NCBI GenBank assembly: GCA_964019695.1
Contig: OZ026525.1
Coordinates: forward strand, 87,124,779-87,188,778
DNA length: 64,000 bases
Direction of reading: 5' to 3'
Source: Loripinus fragilis
Taxonomy: Eukaryota; Mollusca; Bivalvia; Lucinida; Lucinidae
Shown: positions 55,080-64,000 of the stretch, piece after piece
Layout: every line of letters starts with the position of its first letter
Numbering within the stretch: the stretch's first letter is position 1
Translations under genes and position numbers: made by a program
Notes under the pieces: model-generated
Told to the model about the DNA's origin: nothing
Database searches by the model: none
The model's input: only the letters and a program-made list of their open reading frames with translations

Positions 55080-58000
55080 TCCAGGCCTCACGCTGGCTAT
55101 AGACTCTACTTCCCCCTAAGGAGAATATCGTACACTATGATTTCCAGATACTACATTATATAAGCCACAAAATGAAATATGTAAGCCCTCTGAGAGTGGC
55201 AGCGTTAGCGGGTAACATCATGCTATGTACGTTACCCGCAAAATAAAAATAAATTTTCCTGATAATGTCTCCAACATGACATATTCGCACATTTTTTTGA
55301 AGTCTGGCACAGGTTTAAGAACTTTTTATAGCACAGTTACATAATTTCAGCATTTATTATATAAATGTCTTGAGTTTTTGCCGTTGTATATGTTACTTTG
55401 TGTTTCATATGTTATTTCCAAGTATCAGTATGGCAGTTATAGGCTATACATGTATTAAATCCGTCAGTGAATATAGTAAATCGAGAAGGCTGCTATTCAA
55501 ATGAATTAAAGTTCCTTATTATGGTGTCTTACACTATTTTACAGACCAGGTTACATACGTTACTCTCTGAATACCATTAAACATTCAATATATGGTCTCC
55601 AACACAACCTGCTTGTACTTATTTGCATGCTGGCACAGGTCCATGTACTTCTTTTTACTCTGGCCCATTTGCTGAGGAAGTAATTCAAAACATAAACTAC
55701 CATAGACCCTCTTTTCTTTTATAGAGACATCAAATATAGTTGACATAATACTCCTGGAAAGTTTGTAACATTCAGTGCAATGTGCGAGTAACAACTTAAT
55801 AGATCAAAGAAATCCCATAAGGTAGAAGTTAAAGAGCAAATCTTCATATATTATCCAAGGGTTTTAAAGAATTTTCCTATTCAACTTATTACTCCTCTAT
55901 CAGATTTATCTTGCAAGGATTTTGCAATATGCTAGCACTCTGGTAATGGCATCATTACCCTGTAGCAGCCAATTATATATATTATCCATCAACATCTTTG
56001 ATAATTTTAGTAAATGACATGACTTCTGAAAAGTGCAAACCATAAGGTAAGATTTCAAAATTGGCTATATCATCCAAGTAAGCTATTTTTGCATCACAGA
56101 TATGGACCCTTGAAAACAAATATGCACCCCAAACTGTTACGTAATACTATGTTATTTTTTTCATTATTCCTATATAAAGGATTTATGAAACTAATATAGT
56201 TTGATATTTTTTTAATGTGAATGTGCTTACTAACTCATTTTGTATTAAAGAATGTTTATGTACCCTTTGGAAACTGCAAATATTATGTTTCTATCTTTTA
56301 TAAGGTTTGAGTTGTTGAGTTTTAAACATGGTAACCCCATATCACACAAAATGCGAAATACAATTCTGTGGCTCTTTTGTTAGGGTACAATCAAGTTTTC
56401 TTTCACCCAGAGGTACTAGATTTCCTTTCCATTTATTTTCCACACATTTTGTCCATATCTGGACAGCCTCACTTATTTTCATGGGAAAGACTTGATAGTT
56501 CAATCTTTGTATGTACATCTTAAGGACAGAAAAGCAGGGTGGAGGTAAGCTCATGGTCATGCCATTTGAAATAGTCAGTATATGTGTATGGCTTTGGTAC
56601 TTTTTTCAGAAACATGTTGTACTGCAGCTTATTCACAATTACATAAATAGCACATGTTAGGGCTTCATATCACTGATGAGTGCCTAGAGCAATTCTTTAT
56701 TTGTTTTCCTACCCTTCTTAGAATGTTGATGTACTAGTGGGGGAGGGGTTCTCTATCAGTTTGATAGGAATAACCTTTCTGTGGTACTAACACATCGGCA
56801 CATTGGTAGTGTCACAATCTGTTAAACAATGTATTACTGAAGATCTCTTCCCCCATATTCTGGCCAATGCTGTTGACATTCAGAAGGTGCACCTTTTGTT
56901 GCATACACCATTGTTGAACAAAAAAGGTTATCCTCTGGGAGAATGTTTGTAAGACTTCATAGACTGCTGCTTATACATTGTATATATGTATCAGTGACAA
57001 AACCAACATGCCCTGCCTTTAGTGCGTGGTTGAATACTGGTGCCATCAGATCCATGAATGTGACAGGAAAAGCTATTATGCTCTGTAGTTACTGCATTAA
57101 CATCAACGTTATGTGCAGCACTACAAAGCCAATCTAATGTTGGTTCAATGTGTGATTGCAAGCCATGCTGAAGTTTGGACTTGTCAGTTTGTGTGGAAAT
57201 TCTATCAGGAGTTGAGACAGTGACCATGGTACAGGTCCTATAAGGTAGGCAGTGTCAACTCAAGGTCAACATTATGTCCAGTAGAAGGAAGGTCATGCTT
57301 ACCAAAGACGCTCCCCTTTAAGCTCTCATCTGGCTGTTTACGTTTTGTAAATTGGACAATTTCTTTTTGTTTGACCTCGCGAGCATCAAAACTTTATTAG
57401 CCTGTAGCATTTTATGGGGGATGTGAAAGACAGATTTTTTAAACTAAAAGTGAGTCAATGAAGTCTGCAACAGCCTTCCTGCGAATGTCATCAGCCTCAA
57501 TAAGATCCTTAGCTATGCCAGGCTTAGCAGGCACACCGAAAGACAAAACATACAGTTCATTGTCTTCAAAATTAGAACTAAAAGGATTGGTGAAGCCTGA
57601 AACTGCCTCTAGTACTCATTCTACTTTGCATCTCAGCAGATTGAATATTTCATTTCAGTGCATTGAAGAGTTGTTTCAATATATTGAGCTCTGATGTGAT
57701 GAGTAATACACCATTCCATCTGTAGTACGAAGAGTAGTTCTAGTTGCTGAAGCCTATAATTCCTCTTTATTGTTTGCCTGATAGTTATATCAAAAGCATT
57801 TCTCAAGCAAAGAACCAATGGTTGTGACACACTAAACCCATTTTGTTTGAGAAGTTCTTGGCATCTGCGATGTGTATCAGACAAATTTATGAGTGTAATC
57901 AGTTACACAGGTACATATTGTGCGCAGTTGTTGTGATCGTTGCAATGAACATTGGGAACAAGGAATACAGATAGAGATGACATGCAATTCAAAGTTGTTT

Positions 58001-58927
58001 TCCTTGTAGCCCTAATCAGTGTCAACACCATCTGAATCATATCCATATACCTTGCCCAGAACTGAGCTGTTTCACAGTGACTGTCTTTCAGAACTTCCAA
58101 TTTGAATGCATGGTATTTATACTGCAAACAGTGAAGGTTGACAGATCACATTATATTATTAGTTTAAGTCACCATAAATTAATAAGGAGCTTCAATTTAT
58201 TTCAGCCTTATAAATTTTCTAAATTCTCTGACAGACTTTATACATGTATAGTCAACAACTTCTATACAGATACTCAGAATAACTTATGTAACATTTGGTA
58301 ACAGTTAAAGCTCAAGGCATTTATTACATGAATACTTAAAATAGGTAAACCTTGTTAAAAGAAGTACATAAACCTGTGCAAGCATGCAAATAAGTATAAA
58401 CAGGGCTTGTTAGAGACATTAACTTAAATGTTTAATGCTATTTTGAAGGTAACATACATAACATGGACCTGAAAAATAGTGTAAGCGACCATAATAAAGA
58501 ACTTTAAATCATTTATGTAGCAGCCTTATAGGTTTACTATATTCTGTGACAGATGTGATACACATATAGTCAATAAATACCATACTGATACTCGGAAATA
58601 ACGCAGGAAACACTAAGTAACGTATACAACGGTAATTACTCAAGACATTTATAAAATTAATACTAAAAATATGTAACTGTGTTATAAGAGGTTCATAAAC
58701 CTGTTTCAGCATGCAAATATGTACGAACATGTCATGGTTGAGACATTATCAGGGACGTTTAATGCTATTTTGGGGGGTAACGTATATAATGTGCTGTTAC
58801 ACGTTAATGCTGCCACTCTCAGAGGGCTAACATCTTTTATTTTGTGTCTTATATAATGTAGTTTTAGAAAATCATAGTGTACGAAATTCCCCCTGGGGGG
58901 GAGGGGGGTCTATAGCCAGCTCAAGGC
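55080..58927. mobile_element. Long inverted-repeat (foldback) element, ~3.85 kb
   Basis: At least 600 bp at the left (from 'gctggctatagactc') is inverted at the right (to 'gggtctatagccagc' near 58908-58927). Arms share 'atcgtacactatgattt', 'ccctctgagagtggcagc', 'acgttacc', 'gtcttgagt', 'cagtatgg', 'tatagtaaa' and 'aaagttc-ttattatggt'. The arms also have an internal ~330-bp tandem period. The core (56340-57900) has a decayed - strand reading frame. It lies in the 19.4-kb beta-adaptin intron. Confidence 0.82.
56342..57884 (-). pseudogene. Decayed reading frame in the foldback element core, unidentified
   Basis: On the - strand several open stretches look protein-like rather than random. One runs leftward from 57227 with 'LQHGLQSHIEPTLDWLCSA' and a C/H-rich 'SCHIHGSDG...GRACWFCH' end. 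Another, about 57242-57400, has 'FDAREVKQKEIVQFTKRKQ' and 'FGKHDLPSTGHNVDLELTLP'. Another near 57470-57560 has 'GIAKDLIEADDIRR'. Stops and frame shifts separate them. It may be the wreck of the element's own protein. I do not recognise the family. Confidence 0.4.
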
Positions 58928-59017
58928 CTATAGGGCTGAAGAGGATTTCTTCATTGAATGGGATTTGAAGCTTTTTCTGGCCCTGTAGAGTAGTTATAGG
59001 TTAATTTAGAGTTAATA

Positions 59018-59245
59018 CATAGAAGATCTTACATGAGTGCTGATGTCTTATTGTATTTATTAGAGTTGGGGAAAAGTGACAAAATGCGAGGCTTGCTGAG
59101 CATTTTATTTCTTTTTTTTGCAACGAGTTGAATGGACGTCCTAATGTTTCCTGAAAATCTGTAAACCACTGGTGGTTTATCGATTTTATTGCATAGCTGT
59201 ATATCTCTCCCAGACGTGATGTCATGTGATAAAAAGCTATTTTAC
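59018..59245. repeat. GATCTTACATGAG repeat, short copy
   Basis: Starts 'agaagatcttacatgagtgc' and ends 'gatgtcatgtgataaaaagc', with 'gaatggacgtcc' in the middle. It is a third member of the family seen at 1218-3888 and 40372-40950. Confidence 0.65.
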
Positions 59246-60181
59246 AGAGTTGATTCTAGGATTTGTCGAGAAAGGGCCAACTCCCCCCCCCTGTGTTCCC
59301 AAAAGGGGGCCAACCTGCAAATCAAATTGGTAATGGTGTTTTTCTAAAAAAAATGCCGACCAGCCCTTCACCCCTTAAAAAAGTCCACACCTAAAAAAAA
59401 AATCAAGCAGGGGTCGTCTTTAGGCGCTGGCCTGTTCTGTTCACCCCCGCCCCTCCCCCAACCACAATAACCCTGTCCTTCAAAAGTGTTGGACAAAGAC
59501 AGAGGGAGAAGAGTGGGAGGGGTGCCTTATTTGAATATAAACAAATGTAATCAGAGCACCCTCTTCTCCAGAATGATAGATTTTTGGAAAATAGATTACT
59601 AAATGGCACATACCTGATGCGACCATGGTCGGTAGAAGACAATTTAATATTCCTCAGAAATGGTACAGATTTCCCTGCCAGGCCATTCATCGTGTCTGCA
59701 CTCAAACATTTCTTAAATTTTCTGTGGGCCAACAAGGTACAATGGTTTACTTGTCTGTAGTTTGAGGTTCCTGTATGCCTGTTTGCATGCTGTCATTATC
59801 CTATTTCTGCATTTCATTTTGCAAATAAGACAGCCATTTTTGTAAAAACAAAAGTAGAAATGTTCAATTCAGCATCAACCAATAGAAATTAGGTCTCGTA
59901 AGAAGACGAGATCGGAGGAAATTAACAAAATTAAACTAATGGAATAGAATAAAGGGACCGAAATGCAAACAGAAGGACCAAAAATACGCACAGGATTACT
60001 GGAATTGAGCCAAATCTCGGCATTTTGCGGAAGTAGCTACGCAGGGAACTTGAAATTTGGGGCCAATACTGCCAAAAAAGCGTAATTATCACACTCCCGC
60101 AGCCTAGAATCAACTCTGATTTTATATATAAGATGGTATCTTACATAACTGCTCTATTAATGATACCACATTAAAAAAAAT
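59246..60181. other. Intron, low-complexity C/G runs, nothing recognised
   Basis: C-rich runs near 59281-59292 and 59445-59458. 'gttgattctaggatttg' (59250) and the inverted 'agcctagaatcaactctg' (60100-60118) bound the stretch and may be the ends of a 0.86-kb inverted-repeat element. No exon is seen. Confidence 0.4.
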
Positions 60182-60455
60182 CTTTGCCTAATGGGTAATT
60201 TTGCATGCTTTTTTGTCGCCTGCTGATATTTTTACTTTTTCGAAACATTCTTTTAATATATTTCAATTAACTCTTTGTCCAGTGGGTAATTTTACATGCT
60301 TTTTGTGAAATTGTCTCCTGCTTTGTTTTTTCAAAATCAACTTTTTCGCAAAATTATTTCAGGAATCCCATAAGTGAAAATGTTGGGCCTAATCTGGGTT
60401 CAAACATTTTGCATAGGCTATCAGCAGACAACACTAGTAGGCAAAGAGTCAAAGC
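60182..60455. repeat. Short MITE relics (GGGTAATTTTGCATGC family)
   Basis: Two direct starts ('ctttgcctaatgggtaattt' at ~60182 and 'ctttgtccagtgggtaattt' at ~60273) are followed by 'ttttcaaaatcaactttttc' and a palindromic 'ctaatctgggttcaaa' segment ending 'gtaggcaaagagt'. A relative is at 62840-63010. The end is ~35 bp from the exon at 60489. Confidence 0.6.
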
Positions 60456-60488
60456 CATACGGTATTCAGTGCACCAATTATACTGTAC

Positions 60489-60634
60489 CTGTTTTTATTA
60501 AACTGTATTGCGAAACCTGTCATCGCCTGCATGGCTTTATTTGTAAAAGTGAGTTCCATAGTGATTCCTTTATTCTTTCTAGTAAAGGTTCCCGTTATTT
60601 CTAAACCTTTTCCTTTTGATGCTGGTAACCATAC
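60489..60634 (-). CDS. Beta-adaptin, first ear exon
   Basis: After acceptor 'ctatttactttttag' it encodes VWLPASKGKGLEITGTFTR, then GITMELTFTNKAM and MTGFAIQFNKN, 48 codons plus AG at donor gtacag. V.LPA.KGKGLEI.GTF.R......ME...TNKA...M..FAIQFNKN is the start of the beta-adaptin ear (appendage) beta-sandwich, joined by the hinge to the trunk. The first residues continue PPQE of the exon at 61046, giving the family's PP.(E/T)VWLPA junction in phase 0. Confidence 0.97.
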
Positions 60635-61045
60635 CTAAAAAGTAAATAGAAGTTTATGACTATTTAGACGGCATTAATATGTGAAATTCAAGGACTTTTC
60701 AAGGCCCATTTAGGGAACTCTGGAATAGTATTCAAGGACTAAACATTAATGGGATATACTAATAGACAATTGGAATTGTCCATTAAGTTTGATTTCTTTA
60801 AGTCAGGATGGTCCTTTGTATAAATGTATTTTTTTATAAAAAATATTATATTCTAAAAATTGATTTTGTCTTAAAGACTCTTAGCAAACAGGGCGGACCC
60901 TGATGAAATGTGCAAAACCACCTGTTAAAGGATTTGCAATGTACAAAGGGTTTTAAAAAAAGGTTATTTCGACTATGGTGATTGAGTAACTTTAAAAAGT
61001 TTGTAGATATAAACATCTGGTTAAGAAACAGGGGAGACAACTTAC
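60635..61045. other. Short intron with hAT-like MITE relic
   Basis: 60680-60760 ('gtgaaattcaaggactttt', 'attcaaggactaa') is a fragment of the CAGGGTTC-type MITE. The rest is AT-rich intron. A short 'cttagcaaacagggcggacc' MITE word is near 60880. Confidence 0.5.
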
Positions 61046-61138
61046 CTCCTGTGGTGGAATATAGGATTGACTGGCAGGCATTCCAAATATGTCACCTAGA
61101 CCTCCCAACATATCTCCTCCGGTGGACCCACCACCAAG
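61046..61138 (-). CDS. Beta-adaptin, hinge exon
   Basis: 31 codons in phase 0 at both ends: acceptor 'tatatcatttcag', then LGGGSTGGDMLGGLGDIF, GMPASQSYI and PPQE, and donor GAG|gtaagt. A glycine-rich G.GD.. segment followed by PP.(E/K)VWLPA is the known end of the AP-1/AP-2 beta hinge. This is the only copy in the 96-bp array that carries the PPQE end and a donor, so it is the working exon. The hinge links trunk to ear and carries the clathrin-binding region further upstream. Confidence 0.93.
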
Positions 61139-61341
61139 CTGAAATGATATAGTAATATAGGATTGACTGGCAGGCATTCCAAATATATCACCAAGACCTC
61201 CCAACATATCTTTCGGTGGACCCACCACCAAGCTGAAATGATATAGTAATATAGGATTGACTGGCAGGCATTCCAAATATGTCACCAAGACCTCCCAACA
61301 TATCTCCTCCAGTGGACCCACCACCAAGCTGAAATGATATA

Positions 61342-62123
61342 AACTCAATTTTTTATGTTTTTCACATTGATTTTCGGCGATAACTTTTTGATTATTGATT
61401 TTACCCAACTGAGTTCGCGATGAAAGTTGTAGAGAAAAATTAGCGCCGATTTCTCCAAGAGGTCCGAAGTTTCTGGCACAAACAGATTTTTGTGTACATA
61501 GATGAAGATTTTGCAATAAATTGAATTCAGCCCAATTTTCTAAGTCTTTTATTGACAGGTAAATTTCGTAGAGGCGTGACAGAAAGGGTTCGTCTCAAAA
61601 GAATATTCACAAGCGGTGTATATACAGTTATTCAACGGTTGTTTATAGCATAATCCTGCCGTATGTAGACTCAGAATGTACCGTGCATATTCAGAATCTA
61701 CTATGAGCATGACTGTTTGTAAGTACAGAAGCTGTGATATCGCATGACGAGCCATTTTTCTCTTATGCACATGCTCCTAAACGGACAGTTTCGAGATGAC
61801 CCAACTAGCTTAACGCACGGGCGAATCAGGCGCGATTTCCTATATATTTGAACAAGCCATCCATCGCCTTTCTTATTGAATCGGGGCGGTGTAATGTAGC
61901 TTTTTGACTGACATATTTGACTTAGTTTATTTGCGCTTTGCTTAAAATGCTGAAAGAGTGCATCTATGCGCAGAGTTAATTGCAGCATCTATGATGTTAG
62001 AACCGCTTGGAAAAGTTGGCGCTAATTTTTCTCTACAACTTTCATCGCGAACACAGTTTACTAAAATCAATAATAAAAAAGTTATCGCCGAAAATCAATG
62101 TGAAAAACATAAAAAATTGAGTT
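61342..62123. mobile_element. 782-bp TA-flanked inverted-repeat element inside the minisatellite
   Basis: TA at 61340-61341 and 62124-62125. The outer ~107 bp are near-perfect inverted repeats: AACTCAATTTTTTATG at left, with 'gattttcggcgataac' and 'gatgaaagttgtagagaaaa' in both arms. Removing the element and one TA puts the flanking units exactly 96 bp apart (61254 to 61350). It encodes no transposase; the TA duplication suggests Tc1-mariner-type mobilisation. Confidence 0.92.
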
Positions 62124-62816
62124 TAGTAATATAGGATTGACTGGCAGGCATTCCAAATATGTCACCAAGACCTCCCAACATATCTCCTCCGGTGGACCCA
62201 CCACCAAGCTGAAATGATATAGTAATATAGGATTGACTGACAGGCATTCCAAATATGTCACCAAGACCTCCCAACATATCTCCTCCGGTGGACCCACCAC
62301 CAAGCTGAAATGATATAGTAATATAGGATTGACTGACAGGCATTCTAAATATGTCATCAAGACCTCCCAACATATCTCCTCCGGTGGACCCACCACCAAG
62401 CTGAAATGATATAGTAATATAGGATTGACTGGCAGGCATTCCAAATATGTCATCAAGACCTCCCAACATATCTCCTCCGGTGGACCCACCACCAAGCTGA
62501 AATGATATAGTAATATAGGATTGACTGACAGGCATTCCAAATATGTCATCAAGACCTCCCAACATATCTCCTCCGGTGGACCCACCACCAAGCTGAAATG
62601 ATATAGTAATATAGGATTGACTGGCAGGCATTCTAAATATGTCACCAAGACCTCCCAACATATCTCCTCCGGTGGACCCACCACCAAGCTGAAATGATAT
62701 AGTAATATAGGATTGACTGGCAGGCATTCTAAATATGTCACCAAGACCTCCCAACATATCTCCTCCAGTGGACCCACCACCAAGCTGAAATGATATAGTA
62801 ATATAGGATTGACTGA

Positions 62817-63097
62817 TACAGTAAGGTAAAAATCTGCTCATTTACTCTTTGCCTACTGGGTAATTTTTCATGCTAATTTGTTGTCCGCTGATATTTTCAA
62901 AATCAACTTCTTTGAAAAATTCTTTCAGGACAAGTGTCAAACAGTTTGGATTAGGATCAGGCAAATCAATGGGCTGTATCTGGTTCCTAACTGTTTGCAA
63001 AGTTTATCAATAATACTATTGGAGTCTGTGATGTGGGTTGTGGTGTGTGATTGTGTGCACTAAGAGTCAGTGAGATTATCTAGCGCAATAAACCCTT
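62817..63097. repeat. Intron with MITE relic and partial array unit
   Basis: 62840-63010 is a copy of the GGGTAATTTTTCATGC MITE family ('ttttcaaaatcaacttcttt', 'caaacagtttgg'). 63020-63060 already shows the array words 'ggagtctgtgatgtgggttg'. No other exon is seen. Confidence 0.6.
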
Positions 63098-64000
63098 ACT
63101 CACCAGATTATCCGGTCCTTCTCCGAGTAGGTCCATCCCTCCTGACTGTTGTACTGGAGTCTGTGATGTGGGTTGTGCTGGGTGATTGTGTGCACTAAGA
63201 GTGAGTAAGATTATCTAGCACAATGAACCGTAACTCACCAGATTATTAAGTCCTTCTCTGAGAAGGTCCATTCCTCCTGACTGTTGTGTGCATTAAGAGT
63301 CAGTGAGGTTATCTAGGGCAATAAACCCTTACTCACCAGATTATCCGGTCCTTCTCCGAGTAGGTCCATCCCTCCTGACTGTTGTACTGGAGTCTGTGAT
63401 TTGGGTTGTGGTGTGTGTGCACTAAGAGTGAGTGAGATTATCTAGCACAATGAACTATAACTCACCAGATTATCAAGTCCTTCTCCGAGTAGGTCCATCC
63501 CTCCTGACTGTTGTACTGGTGTCTGTGATGTGGGTTGTGGTGGGTGATTGTGTGAGATTATCTAGCGCAATGAACAAAACTCACCAGATTATCAAGTCCA
63601 TCTCCGAGCAGGTCCATCCCTCCTGACTGTTGTACTGGAGTCTGTGATGTGGGTTGTGGTGTGTGTGCACTAAGAGTGAGTGAGATTATCTAGCACTATG
63701 AACTGTAACTCACCAGATTATCCAGTCCTTCTCTGAGTAGGTCCATCCCTTCTGACTGTTGTACTGGAGTCTGTGATGTGGGTTGTGGTGTGTGATTGTG
63801 TGCACTAAGAGTGAGTCAGTGAGATTATCTAGCGCAGGTAACAGTAACTCATCAGATTATCAAGTCCTTCTCCGAGTAGGTCCATCCCTAATGACTGTTG
63901 TACTGGAGTCTGTGATGTGGGTTGTGGTGTGTGATTGTGTGCTCTAAGAGTGAATGAGATTATCCAGCACAGTTAACAGTAAATCACCAGATTATCCAGT
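63098..64000 (-). repeat. Exon-plus-donor tandem array, about eight copies
   Basis: Eight copies of the hinge segment end at about 63104, 63239, 63337, 63466, 63585, 63714, 63853 and 63988, with spacing 98-139 bp. Each has 'gacctactcggagaaggac' or a variant plus a 'gtgag' type donor and intron words 'gattatctagc' and 'cactcttagtgcac' on the - or + strand. The copy ending at 63853 has AT in place of GT and the one at 63988 has gtgattt. The copy ending at 63239 lacks its upstream half. The array continues past the window. Confidence 0.88.
63104..63177 (-). CDS. Beta-adaptin, putative upstream hinge exon (proximal copy)
   Basis: The donor is strong: CTG|gtgagtaagg after GMDLLGEGPDNL, ending in phase 0, which fits the phase-0 exon at 61138. 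Upstream residues read QPTSQTPVQQSGG. A possible acceptor 'gcacacaatcacccag' sits right before, in this copy only; other copies lack the AG. Q/P/S-rich sequence followed by DLLG.G.D.L is what AP-1/AP-2 beta hinges look like. The exon start is uncertain, and the true exon could be another of the repeated copies or lie right of the window. Confidence 0.55.

Larger units (their letters stand above)
61046..62816 (-). repeat. 96-bp exon-derived minisatellite, 10 units, interrupted once
   Basis: The word 'ggattgactg' recurs at 61064, 61160, 61254, 62134, 62230, 62326, 62422, 62518, 62614, 62710 and 62806 (last partial). The period is 96 bp; one step is 94. Read on the - strand each unit is 'atatcatttcag' acceptor plus the first 27 codons of the hinge exon (to SYI), then directly the next unit's intron end. 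Units lack PPQE and a donor. Ninety-six is a multiple of three, so the 7-unit block stays open in two frames for more than 230 codons. The unit with the 94-bp step has lost two bases inside its exon part, which would shift the frame if its acceptor were used. Confidence 0.95.

Noticed and set aside
61139..61331. The second and third 96-bp units as alternative coding exons
   Set aside because: The second unit has a 2-bp loss in its exon part, so use of its acceptor leads quickly to a stop; the third would read into that same lesion.
62082..62841. 233- and 248-codon open frames as a repeat protein gene
   Set aside because: They are read-through of exon-derived 96-bp units that include intron 3' ends; no unit has a donor, and one frame is only an out-of-frame shadow.
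32939..63177. Assigning the - strand gene specifically to AP-1 or AP-2
   Set aside because: Many invertebrates have one beta subunit shared by AP-1 and AP-2, and the hinge and ear motifs here do not separate the two; no gene symbol was given.

Overview
The window is animal nuclear DNA, most likely from a bivalve mollusc. The evidence is short exons with GT..AG introns, two conserved eukaryotic housekeeping-type genes, tRNA-derived SINEs, an errantivirus-like LTR retroelement, and many repeats made of a tetranucleotide (CCGT)n tract followed by ~140-180 bp tandem cores, an architecture described for the pearl-type elements of bivalves. The species assignment is an inference. The DNA is AT-rich and coding density is very low.

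Two host genes are present and converge. On the + strand, three exons (1096-1203, 6969-7110, 13658-13788) encode the C-terminal part of an alternative (type II, rotenone-insensitive) NADH:quinone oxidoreductase; its 5' part lies left of the window. On the - strand, six well-supported exons (61046-61138, 60489-60634, 40980-41109, 39890-40061, 34266-34420, 32939-33013) and one tentative exon (63104-63177) encode the hinge and the ear (appendage) of an AP-1/AP-2 complex beta subunit (beta-adaptin); its trunk lies right of the window. All splice phases agree from exon to exon.

The most unusual feature is the beta-adaptin hinge. The exon at 61046-61138 sits at the end of a 96-bp tandem array (10 full units plus a partial one). 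Every unit copies the exon's first 27 codons together with its splice acceptor. A 782-bp TA-flanked inverted-repeat element has landed inside that array without disturbing its phase. The neighbouring upstream hinge exon is also multiplied: about eight copies, each carrying exon sequence plus donor, fill 63.1-64.0 kb.

The 19.4-kb intron between 41110 and 60488 holds a complete but frame-broken Ty3/Gypsy retroelement (43799-54023, + strand, antisense to the gene). It has 713-bp LTRs that differ at only five positions, a 5-bp CCTCC target duplication, and gag, protease, reverse transcriptase, RNase H, integrase and an env-like gene with a furin-type site and fusion-peptide-like segment.

The rest is a dense, nested transposon landscape: hAT-like elements, TTAA-flanked and TA-flanked MITEs, SINEs (one inserted in another, one split by a hAT-like element), Helitron-like elements ending in hairpin plus CTAG, two long-inverted-repeat elements (22.2-26.5 kb and 55.1-58.9 kb), and 37-bp, 94-bp and 96-bp minisatellites. 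Several exons are closely hemmed in, with transposon termini 17-60 bp from the splice sites.
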